Origin: Collybia mongolica
Lineage: Eukaryota; Basidiomycota; Agaricomycetes; Agaricales; Clitocybaceae
DNA length: 64,000 nt
Direction of reading: 5' to 3'
Assembly: GCA_013420905.1 (NCBI GenBank)
Contig: JAAXNY010000013.1
Span: forward strand, 1,364,001 to 1,428,000
Part shown: one piece after another, positions 1-10,387 of the stretch
How the letters are laid out: every line of letters begins with the position of its first letter
How positions within the stretch are numbered: position 1 is the first letter of the stretch
Notes under the pieces: generated by a model
What the model saw: only the letters and a program-made list of their open reading frames with translations
Told to the model about the DNA's origin: nothing
The model's database searches: none
Made by a program: the position numbers and the translations under genes

Positions 1-1217
1 TATGCTGCTGTATACCTTGAGACTACCTTGGTGTAATTCTATCTACCTTGTGATATATTCTTATTCCTTTTACAAATATTAGTTTACTTCTTACTGATAC
101 TTTACCCCTGTACTATTTGCACAGCACTAGTAGGCTGATATGGACTTCTGGTACACCCACAGTATTTATCCAATGTACCTATTTATAGATTGGACTACCC
201 AATTGTGAAACTTAAACTAATTGTTTAAATTTTAAGATAATTAATAAATAAAGAATATACCAAATAGTTAAATCACTAAGGAAGTAATATTGATCCAAAT
301 GCCTACTTGGGTGGAGTGGGCCAACACACTGTGTGGCAGGTACTCGTTCTTTATTTCTTTCCTTAGGAGAAATAAGTCCATTCCACATTCAGGAAGTTGG
401 AAATGACTAGAAACAATGTAGGTGATAGTTTATGGAGGTCATGTGACCATGGGAAAATGTTACAAATTAAACAAGCAATGCCTGTGCACAAAACCCAATG
501 CCATAGCTTGCCTGGCTTGCCTGGCTATGGAGAAAACACAAAAACCATCAGAACTAACTTTTTCCCAGGATCATGGACACTAAATAAGCATTCAGATTGT
601 TGTCATGTATTTGGTATACTTATGTGGTGGGATAGATCATGTGACATGTGCCAATAAATAGAGAAATCAATCCTCTTTGTATTTCAGGTAAATATAGTAG
701 TAGTTGTTGATTATTCCTATGTTTAGCATAATTTCCCACAAGGGTCATGTTTGGTCAGGGTCATTGTTGTTATAAGATGTTTATCCACCCTTGGGATAAC
801 ACACAGACCTTCAAAACTAGCTGAATCTGGACATTTCTAATATTTTGCTCAAAATAGACCGTGGGAAAAATGTGCTCAACAAGGAAATTGTAGAGCCATG
901 TTTGTACATTCCAAACATATAAAAACAAAGTTAATAGCTTTACTGGTTATGGAGAAAATCACAAAATAAATTTTGAAACGCAATGCTTTGAAATATTAGA
1001 TATGCACAATTTTGATGGCATCATCAAGAGCATTATGTAAGCATCCCAAATACATGCAAATTATGTCACAATACTTTGTATTTGTGGAGAAATGCTGTAA
1101 AAAGCCATAAGAGAAGAAAAATCCCATTATGGAAATATTTTCCCATGGTGTTGAAATATGAATGAATGAATGAATCACCTTTCTGCCCGAAAACTGGGTT
1201 GATAAAGAACTTGTAAT

Positions 1218-1520
1218 TACATCCATAGGCCTTGTTGTTGAGATATGCAATGATTTATAGTGTGGGAACTTTGATGGTATTGTTTGTTTGGCTAGCTGTG
1301 TGGCAAACTTGTACACAAACTTGATATTCATTTGTAACATGCTTGTAGTGAGAGAGCTGCTTTTGATCATGATGTTTGAAGGTGTACAAACAAATACAAA
1401 TACATATAAATATCTACATTGGGTAGCCCCTCACTATATCTAGTAGTAGCAAATTAAATTGCATCCATAGGTCTTGTCATTGTGGAGATATGCAATGTTT
1501 TGTATTGTGGGAAAAGTTTG
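1218..1520. repeat. Diverged direct repeat, about 55 bases, two copies 245 bases apart
   Basis: Copy one (about 1218-1275) and copy two (about 1463-1520) share the words CATCCATAGG, CTTGT, GAGATATGCAATG and GTGGGAA in the same order. They differ mainly by transitions and small indels. They look like two units of an old interspersed or tandem repeat. No coding function is seen. Confidence 0.6.
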
Positions 1521-1545
1521 ACCCAAAGTGGAACAAGCCTCTTGT

Positions 1546-1613
1546 AATCATGCTTATGTTTGTCAACTACGCTGTTGGAGCTAACAGCATAGTTGACAAA
1601 TGTAAGCATGATT
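1546..1613. repeat. Near-perfect inverted repeat, 31-base arms
   Basis: The left arm (1546-1576) and right arm (1583-1613) are reverse complements at 28 of 31 positions, with a 6-base loop. The mismatches are transitions; one of them is CG in one arm and CA in the other. The sequence could form a strong hairpin or be the remnant of a palindromic transposon end. No flanking target duplication was found. Confidence 0.85.
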
Positions 1614-2824
1614 ATGCTGTGGAGTTATTAATTAATTCTTGAGATATCCCAAGAAAAAGGCCAAATTTATATTATTAAATGCAGCCCATGTTAGCAGTTG
1701 CCTTTTTTGCTCAAAATCCGTGCGTCGGCTAATTTCGATTCCCACAGTTAGAAAAATATTTCCATGACTACAAAGTCTTACTGATGTACTTCAAACTGTT
1801 TACTGATCATGTACTAATGAATTCTTGGAACACTTCAAAATTACTAACCGTGGGAAAAGCAACACTGGATCTTGTTGGGTACGCTGAATTTTCCCTGCAA
1901 ACCCAGGATGATGAACGAGTTACTTATGTAAACATAAGGACTTGTAATCACTACCAGATGTGGTCAGGCAGTCACTGGTAATGTGGCAGGTGCCTCTGTA
2001 GTTCTTGTTGCAGCTCTTATTGTTGTGATTTTGCAGTTGTTATTTTCACTGAGAGGGGTGGGTATGAGAGAGCATGGTGGTATCTATGGCAGTGGGACCT
2101 GGCATTGTATTTGGCAGCGTTGTGCACAATCATAAGGCAGGAAGGAGATGGGAGGGGCAGCTGGGGATGTAGTGGTGGAGGTTGACAACAAAGCTGACTG
2201 GTGATGTGGGCACCCATCAACAATATTCAGCCATTGCCAGTAATGGCCAAGAGTAGACAGCAGGGGCCATTATAAAAACAAGCACCTTGGACTGACAAGC
2301 TCATATTACCAAATGGTTAATCTGCATGCTTTATGTACATGACATGTAACCTTGAGGCCTTGTATTTGACTCTCCAAAATATTGCATTTTTGTGCATTAA
2401 ATAAGCAATGGTAACTATAATTAAGTAAGCAATCTGGACAGTCTGCATGGACTTCATGGGGAGTTGTTCCAAGCTGGGTCTGAGCATCCAAGTAACAGCA
2501 TGGATTTATAGACTTAGCTTTGACTTGGCTCAGATGTAGACTGTTAATTAAGCAGGGCTCCCTGCCAAACAGGGTCTGAGTCAGTCTGCAGACACCTGCA
2601 TTTGTCTGTGTGGTCTGTGTGGCTCATGTGGCTCAGTGTAAAGTCCCCAGAGAAGCTACTGAGTTGGTTGTACATATACTACTCCCTGTCTGAGCCTCTT
2701 GGCAACATGACCCCTTACAGAAGTGCAACAAGTATTTGGCAAGTTTAAATGTGTGATTATATTATATCTTCATGTTGTGTATCCATCAGGCCTTCCATGA
2801 TGTCAAGCTACTCCCTGTACCCTA

Positions 2825-3990
2825 CAATCTAATTCTAGGACAATGCCTGACAAGTGTTCCAGAACCAAACTTATCAACAACAAAAAGTAATATAAAGTTG
2901 AATAGATTCTGGATAGCTAGTTCTATTGCAACAATCTGGTTCTAGAAATATAAAGAAAAGTTAATCAAAAACATAAGGACTCGTATCTGCCAGTAATGGT
3001 CCTCTACCTCAAGTTCTCCAGTTTGTAAATTTTGTTGCCTGGTATGTAGGTTGAGCAAGTTTGGATTATTTGTCAAGGTGAAAAAAACAGCAAGAACAGT
3101 TGCCAAAGATATTCTTGAGCTGAAATTTTCATCAACAAACTCTGCAAACTCCCTGAATGATATATCAGGAAATGCATCAAGATTTTGATCTGCTTTAACT
3201 TGGGGTAATAAAGCAGCAAAGATCAGATATATGTATAAGCAGAGTGATAATCCAGCTGTACAGAAAACTATGTTTCAGAAAAAAAATAGAATCAGATAAT
3301 CAAATAATAGGCCAAGAAAGACAGATAATGTCCCAGGCAGAAGTCATTCCAGAGTGACAAGAATTATAATACATAGCAGGATGTCAAAAGTGTCTATACT
3401 TACCCAACTTTCTTGTGAGATTTCTTGTCTTTCTCTTTCCCCTTTCCCTTCTCCTTTGTCTTTCTACTAGAGCCAGAGCCAGAGGCAGCACTAGTTCCCT
3501 GGGAGGTGTCCTGATCAGAAAGGGCTAGCAATGCTGCCAAGGTTTTGAAACTAGGATTCTGGTCTCCCCAGACTTCTTTGGCTTCTGAGGCATTGGCTTC
3601 ACCTTCAAGCCATTTCAGTAAAAGTGGGTTTTTACTGCATCTGGGAAACAATTTGAAATGGTATGTGTACCAAGATGACTTGGGAATGAATACTTCCACC
3701 ATATCTTCAAGGACAAGCTCTGTATCTATAGGCCAGGTTCCAAGAGCAAGGCGCTGTTTGACATCTGCCAAGAGTCTGACAACTGCAAGGTAATTGGCAT
3801 ATGACTCTTGCAAAATGTCTTTACTGCACTTGGTTGTTCCAGGAGCAATGCCTACAATAGTTGCAATCTGTATATTGAATGGTCCCATTGCCTTGTCCCA
3901 TGTAACAGGTGCAAAACTGTCAGATTGTTGGGTACTGCCAGGACCAGCAGAGCTTTGACCAGAGGCACTACTAGCAGATTGTGATTTGTT
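2825..3990 (-). pseudogene. 3' part of a LINE-interrupted multi-exon gene
   Basis: This is the downstream half of the gene whose 5' half lies at 10373-12145. The frame runs from the LINE edge at 3990 through a Ser/Gly/Gln-rich linker into a conserved-looking block (KAMGPFNIQIATIVG, later WYTYHFKLFPRC and KWLEGEANASEAKEVW) and a Lys-rich tail ending KKSHKKVG. At about 3400 a GGTAAGTA donor replaces the apparent stop. Further open minus-strand blocks follow at about 3000-3220 (including FPDISFREFAEFVDEN) and about 2825-2945 (ending HCPRIRL then stop), and are likely the last exons. I do not recognise the family. Exons have few CpG. The gene is broken by the insertion. Confidence 0.6.
3976..3990. 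repeat. Left target-site duplication of the LINE
   Basis: The 15 bases agattgtgatttgtt are repeated exactly at 10373-10387, directly after the LINE poly(A) tail. This marks the insertion point. Removing the LINE and one copy restores the reading frame of the interrupted minus-strand gene. Confidence 0.95.
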
Positions 3991-4118
3991 TCATCGCTTC
4001 TTGACTTGTTACCACGACGTGCACAGCCACCGTCATAGTCGTCATTGCCGTTCTACGCACCCTGCTGCCCTAGATCACCCCCGATAACACTCTACCAACC
4101 AAGCCCTGTGCCTCTGAT

Positions 4119-6148
4119 ATGGGCAAAGACAATCCACCCGGCCAATCCCAGCGATCGGCGGAACGCGCCTCGAAACCGCTGGACATTCGCGACTATCTTC
4201 GTGGGTCCTCCTCCCCTGCTCCATCCAGGAGCACAACTCCTCAGAGACCCCCGGGCCTCCCTACTATTGCACAACGGGTCTTCTTTCGACCACCCACGCC
4301 TGCACCTGCATCAGAGGCGGATTCCTCCACTCCAATGGACACTGCAGCAGACGACGACACCATTACATTGTCATCCGCCAAAGGCAAAGCCCCAGCCCCA
4401 CCCCCCCAGGACCGAGAGGAAACCTTGGAGGGGGTGGAGATGAACTCCTTCCAGGAGAGCTTTGATGACCCTGCTGATGCCTTCCTCCCAACCGGTTCGA
4501 AAGAATCGGCAGAGGTGGACGTCCAGGCGGCTACCTCATCGCTCCACAACACAACAGAGCTTATGAACCTCTGGACTGAAAAGGGATATTGCGTCCCTGC
4601 ACACCTCACTGACACCTTTGCCACTGAGCTCCTCCAGGTCGTATACTTGGCCTCCGAAATCGGCCTCATCCGGCATGTTGCCAATGGGACCTCTCAAGTC
4701 GCCGCCCTACAACAGGTCATCAACAGCCTTCAGAGCCAGCTCCCCCCTGACGCTCCCCCAGGCCCCTAAGTATGGTCCCCCTGGATCAGGGCAGCGGCCC
4801 CCCCATCCATCCAATGCTACCTCTGACCCTGCAGGTCTCCGCAGGCCCCAAAGGAAGCTTATCCCGGCTCAGTCGTCCAGACAGCCTCCACCTCCCCCCC
4901 CCTAGGCCAACCCCGGCCTCGTTTGCATCTACAGCAGCTGCTGCTGCCTCTCTCCCCCAACCTCCCCCTTCCAAGAGGAGAAAGGGTGCCGCTGCCACGG
5001 CGGAGGGACTAGTCCAAATGGCCAAGTTGTTCCCCTCGGCTCCCAATGCATCCATCGTCCAAGCGCAACAGATTGTTGTGGGTGGGGCTGCCATCTCCCG
5101 CACAAACGCTGAACGAGCTTGCGCCAACGTGAAGCGTTCCACCACCCATGGCTCCTCTCGGAAGGAAGTTGTGGTTTTCTGTTCTCTGCCGGTGTACTGG
5201 GACGACGCTCCCGTTATACCAACGATCAACAGTACTCTTGGTTCTAATCACCGAACCATCCGTGCCGTTGTGGAAACACGGAACCATCTTGGGGGCTTGT
5301 CCCTCATCATGGACTCTGTGCCTTCCAAAGACGATCTCCAGGTCCTCTACCAGTTCTTCGATGCCAAGGCGAAGGAGGCTCGAGGGGCTGATACAGAGAC
5401 ATGGGTTGAGGTCAGGTCCTCCAAAACCTTCCTCCGCATCCCCAACTTTCCCTTCTTCGGTACGACCATCACATATGACGAAACCGGGAAGCCCATTCCC
5501 ATCAATCCATTGGAGGTCAAGACTATTCTTGAAACCTGCAAATGGAAAGGTGCGATCCATCTGTACCAAGGGGCGCTCCCCCGCATGGTCAGAAACTCCA
5601 AAACATCAGACTCATGCACTGTGTTCTTTGACATTTATGATTCTTGTGGAGGCACCCACCTCCGCAGCCTTCGGAACAAGAGCTTCATGCTCGGGTCCCA
5701 GTCTTTGACCATCCTGCCTGCTGACAAGCAAATAGGGGTCCCTATCTGCACAAAGTGCTGGAGGTTTGGCCACTGCAAGGAGGTCTGTCCCTTCAGAGCT
5801 CAACTGTGCTCCTATTGCAGCGGACCTCACAACGCCCACAATCACCGCGACCTAGTGGCATGCTGCAAGGCCGTCCCCAAGGCCACCCCACCGAGACTTG
5901 CAACACCGGCAGGCCATAAGTGCCCCCACACCTCCCGATGCGTTGACTGTGGCCTTGCCCATGAGTCTGACGACAGGAAGTGTTCCTTTTGGAAACACCA
6001 CTATGACGCCAAGTGGCTAGCGGCCAAGTACACTGCCCAGAAGGTAGGTGACGAGCTCTTACGCTTCGCACCATCTGCTAATACCCCCTTCCCCACCGTT
6101 ACAGGAGACAGGCTCCGAGGACACAGGGAGGGTACTCGAGCGTTTTGA
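4119..6148 (+). pseudogene. LINE ORF1, zinc-knuckle RNA-binding protein, frame-broken
   Basis: ORF1 proteins of this class coat the element RNA. The frame starts at 4119 (MGKDNPPG) and runs to a stop at 4767-4769. The rest of the protein continues in another frame from about 4772 to 6148. That frame has its own stop at 4748-4750, so the shift lies between 4751 and 4769, a C-rich stretch, and fits loss of one base. The N-terminal part is Pro/Ser-rich. The C-terminal part has a classic CCHC knuckle (CTKCWRFGHCKEVC) followed by two more Cys/His clusters starting CSYC and CVDC. Minus-one ribosomal frameshifting is an alternative, but no good slippery heptamer is seen. Confidence 0.85.
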
Positions 6149-6166
6149 CAAAAAGTTACTTGATTA

Positions 6167-9100
6167 ATGTCTAGTACAACTTGTAATGTAAATACGCTCA
6201 GAACCTACTGCCAAAATGTCGGGTGCAAACGACACTGGACAGTTGACCTGTTAGAACGCCGCAAGGATGTCACTGACATTCTCTTCCTGCAGGAGCCACC
6301 ATGGGCCACTGTACGGTATACAGCCTCCTTGACCGAAAAAGACGGGGTCCCCATCAGGGGACCCCCCGTCCACCCGGACTGGATTCCCATGTTCCCCAAA
6401 GGGTTCAACGCTGCCGAAGATCGGCCACGCATCATGGCCTATGTCAACCAAGCTATCCGCTCGGTGAAACCTAAGCTCCGATCGGACATCGTTAACCACC
6501 GCGACGTCATGCTCATCACTGTTCAAGGGCACCTTGGCCCAGTGCATTTGATGAATGTCTACTCAGATGAGAATGGATCAGCAGTCCGATTCCTCGAAGA
6601 CCACCTGGATGAGTTCCCCAATGTTAGCTATATGGGGGGTGATTTTAATTGCCCCTCAGCGCATTGGGATGCTACCCTCAATCATGAGCACCCCATGGCC
6701 AACAGGCTCATGGAGTGCGCGGCCGCCCTCAGCCTTGAGCGGATTGCCCCCCCCTCGGGGTGGGTCACGCATCAGCCATATAATTCGGCCCTGCACGGCT
6801 CGGTCCTTGACCTTGTGTTTGTCCCGGCATTCTGGGGTTACACAGCCGACCTGACGATAAGTGATAAGGGTGAACCTGATCACTTTCCTCTACTCCTAGA
6901 CATCCCCCTTAGGGTCGAGTTCCCCGAAGGGAAGGTGTCAATCAAAATCGACTCCGAAGAAGAGACTGCTTTCCTTGCGGAAGTGTGTTCACTTCTCAGG
7001 CTCATCCAAATCCCTGACGTCTCATCAGCGGAACAAACTCAACTAGTTGCTCAGGCAATAGCTAAGGGCTTTGAAACGGCGTGGTCCCATCACGCTAAGA
7101 CTAACCAGGCTTGTGCCCGGTCTAAGTCTTGGTGGGACTCAGACTGCGCCCGGATGAGGTCTGAGGCTATGAGTTCTGATCTCCCAGAGGACTGGAAGGC
7201 CTTCAAGGCTGCCACGCATAGAGCGAAACGAAAGCACTTCGACAAACGCATCGATGAAATTGCTAATACTAACCTCAGACCATGGGATCTCATGGACTGG
7301 GTAGGCCCATGCAAGACACCCCCGGTCGAGGCTATCTCGTACCAAGGCGTGCCATGCAGCACCACAGAGTCGCTATGGAACGCACTGCACTCCACCTTCA
7401 ACTCAGCTATTGATAGGCCAATTGACCTTGACAAGCTGGGCAACGCTTGGACCTCACCCACAACGCGGGTGTGGGTCCCCTACTCTGCTGCTGAGATGTC
7501 GGATGCCCTTTCAGGCACCTCGAATCGATCCGCCCCTGGGCCAGATCACATCTCATGGCGTCACCTTAAACGGATCATCCAAGATGACCTGTGCAGCAAA
7601 CTACTCTTGTGGCTTGCAACTGCTTGCCTCTCGTCAGGCCATTGGCCTGCCAAGTTTAAAGCATCCATTACAGTGGTCATACCCAAGCCGGGTAAACCAT
7701 CGTATGACACTCCCAAGTCGTTTCGCCCAATAGTTCTATTGAACACACTGGGCAAACTTCTAGAGAAAATGTTGTCCACCAGGATGCAGTTTGAAGCTGC
7801 TCAACATGGTGTACTTCACCCCAATCAGTTCGGAGGAGTCCGTCAGAACTCCACCGAGGATGCTGGCTGCTTCCTCACACATGTTGTCTGCTCAGGATGG
7901 CGTGCCAAACTCAAAACGAGCGTCGTTGCTTTTGACCTAGCTCAGTTCTTCCCATCCATAAACCACGAGGTCCTCTTACACATCCTCGAGAGACAGGGAT
8001 TCGCGCCAGAAGTGGTTGCGTTCTTCAGGTCATACCTTGTTAATCGTCATACTAGATACACGTGGGATGACGAATTGTCCCTGCTTTTCCCATCCAGCGT
8101 GGGTCTGGGATAGGGCTCCACCATGTCCCCCATCCTCTCTGCCCTATGCCTCGCACCCCTCCTCAAGGAATTCGAACGGAGGGTCCGCATAGCTTCACTA
8201 ATTTCCTATGTGGATGATGGCACCATTATAGTGCAGTCGGACACATTTGAACAGAACCTTGTTAAGCTCAAAGGGGCCTACAAAGTTGTATTCGAGCTCA
8301 CCCAGGCTATGGGTTTGGTTCTTGAACACAGCAAGTCAGAGGGATTCCACTTCTCTCAAAAACACGGCGATATCAACCATGACATTGACCTTGGCTATGC
8401 CCCATATACTGGGGACACCCCCCTCTGCCCTGGCACCATTTGGCGCTACCTCGGATTCTTCTTTGACCATCCCCTCACATTCAGAGAGCACGTCAAACGA
8501 TACATGAACAAAGCCCTCACCTCTGTAAAGGCTATGCTCTCCCTTGGCAACTCGGTGCATGGACTTAGGCCCAAGCACAAACGAATGCTATACCGAGCCT
8601 GTGTTCTTCCCATCACTACATATGGGAGCAGGCTTTGGATGTACGAAGGGGCCCGCATGGCAGGCCCTCTCGATAACCTCTGGAAGATGCAAAGACGAGC
8701 GTGCCTTTGGATCACTGGCGCCTTCAAGACATCCCCAAACGGGGCTGGCGAGACCCTCGCAGGCATACCCCCTATCCACCTCCATGTCAGAAAGCTGGTG
8801 GAAAGGAGTCATGTCCGCTCCCGTGCGCTCCAGGCCTCACACGCCTTTCGACACCTCATCAATGGGAACCACAAATTCTCTGTCGAGACCCTCAATGCCC
8901 GCAACCCAAGCCGTAGGCTCGGTAAACTAGTATCACCCATCGTAGAGGCCTGGTCTAACCTTGGCCTCTCTTCCCTGGATCTGGACCCTGTCCACCCACT
9001 CAACCAACCAGGCATGCGCCCCAAGGACCTGTTCCCTGGGCACATTGTCTATGACATTGTCACCCCCCCACCTAAGGGCAGTGATCACCGCGAGGAATTC

Positions 9101-10021
9101 ATGAAAGACCGCACCACATCGCTGAAGAGCGCTGTCGATGAGGCCTCTCATTCCCCATGGAGCATCTGCATTATCACTGATGCATCCACCCCCCCTCCTC
9201 CCATGCAGTCAGTTGTGGTGTACCGCATCTGGCATGATGGAGACTTATATGAGGACTGGTTTACTACTGGCCTATCTACGTCTGATGACGCCGAGCTGCG
9301 AGCGATTGCGGAAGGCGCCCAACAGGCAGCTGACATTGGACTAGAGGACATCCATGATGTCCATATCTTCTCCGACTCCATCAATGCCCTCAGGCATTCC
9401 CTTGATGCGTCGCACCACTCAGGTCAAGCATCAGCCCTCAAAGTGTGCGATGTGCTGCTGCCTTGGCTGCAGCGCTGCGCCATCCACAAGATTCACCTCC
9501 ACCATATTACAAGTGGTGTGGAGATTGAAGACCACCAACTGGCACACATCAGCGCCGTCTCAACTTGTGTTGAGGCAGGTGGAGCACCGGTTATATCTGC
9601 TGACTTTGCATGACGCGAAGCAGTTACACGCATGCTTGACGGCTGGAAGTCTCTCTTCCAGTCCAAGAAGTACATTGGCTCCAATTTCCTGACGCTCTAT
9701 GTGAAAAAGGACACCCCGCTCACTCCGACCCATGTCAACAATGGGCCGTGGATGCACAAGACTGGTCACAGCCATGCTCTGACTGCCTGCTTGGTGCGAT
9801 GCATCACCGGACACGCTCCAATTGGGGTGTTCCGATTGCAATTCTTCAAGGAAGAATCTGTCTCCTGTAGGTGCGGTGCTCCCTTGGAAACCGTACAACA
9901 TGTCCTATTTGACTGTCCACAACACGGACAGGAAGACAAGCCCAGCCGCCAGCTGCGCTATGTGTGACTGGTTGAATTCCTCTCGGAGAACGAAAGCGCT
10001 TTTGCGTTCGATGTTCCCTAG
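6167..10021 (+). pseudogene. LINE ORF2: endonuclease, reverse transcriptase, RNase H, with three stops
   Basis: One frame runs from 6167 to a final stop at 10019-10021 (about 1284 codons), interrupted by TAG at 8111-8113 and TGA at 9611-9613 and 9965-9967. The order is an AP-type endonuclease at the N-terminus (LRTYCQNVG, FLQEPPW, MGGDFNCPSAHWD), reverse transcriptase in the middle (FRPIVLLNTLGKLLEKML, AFDLAQFFPSINHE, the YVDD box in ISYVDDGTIIV) and RNase H at the C-terminus (ITDAS, DDAELRAIAEG, IFSDSINAL, EDHQLAH). A short Cys/His-type tail (CRCGAPLETVQHVLFDCP) follows. The first stop replaces the conserved Gln of the RT QGS..SP motif. Each stop is explained by one C-to-T change (CAG to TAG, CGA to TGA twice). 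Confidence 0.93.
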
Positions 10022-10372
10022 TCCTAAACAGGCTAGGGGTGGTACTCAGTGTTCTAATTGACGGCTATAGGGTGCTCCCTGCCCGAACATGCGAACCTGG
10101 ATAATCGGTGGACTTGAAGCCACCACCTGCTGCGGAGCGCCGCAGCAGGGGGCCCACCCCCTGGCGTAGATTGGCCCTTCAGGCCTGTGTACAACGAGCT
10201 CTGGCTCCATTCGCTAGTCCGACCCCGGTCGGGCGAGCACCCTAGCCCTGCAGCACTTTGTCTCCTGCCCCCCTCTCCCTCCCTTTCCCAATTACTACTT
10301 GTAGTGACCAGCACATGTATTATGTACAGTTGGTATATAAAATGTTGAACCAAAAAAAAATAAAAAAAAAAA

Positions 10373-10387
10373 AGATTGTGATTTGTT
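10373..10387. repeat. Right target-site duplication of the LINE
   Basis: This is an exact copy of 3976-3990, directly following the A-rich tail of the LINE. Confidence 0.95.

Larger units (their letters stand above)
1..2820. other. AT-rich, CpG-poor region without a supported gene
   Basis: This stretch is rich in A and T and almost lacks CpG, while TG and CA are common, as expected after long-term deamination of methylated cytosine. Short open frames (for example 397-657 and 996-1370) show no recognisable domain and no splice-consistent extension. A motif close to CGTGGGAAA or its complement recurs (near 448, 861, 1138, 1508, 1740 and 1848), which suggests decayed repeats. The direct and inverted repeats inside are listed separately. 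Confidence 0.6.
3991..10372 (+). mobile_element. Full-length Tad-like LINE retrotransposon (inactive)
   Basis: A non-LTR retrotransposon of about 6.4 kb with the expected order: 5' leader, ORF1 with CCHC zinc knuckles, ORF2 with AP-type endonuclease, reverse transcriptase and RNase H, a 3' untranslated part (about 10022-10350) and an A-rich tail interrupted by one T (10352-10372). Perfect 15-base target duplications flank it. ORF1 before ORF2 plus a C-terminal RNase H domain suggests the Tad1 clade known from fungi; this is a family-level inference. Its CpG content is normal, unlike the CpG-poor DNA on both sides, so it is a later arrival. Nonsense and frame mutations make it non-autonomous. 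Confidence 0.93.

Noticed and set aside
397..657. 86-codon open frame on the plus strand
   Set aside because: It lies in CpG-poor repeat DNA, has no domain, and has no flanking splice-consistent coding sequence.
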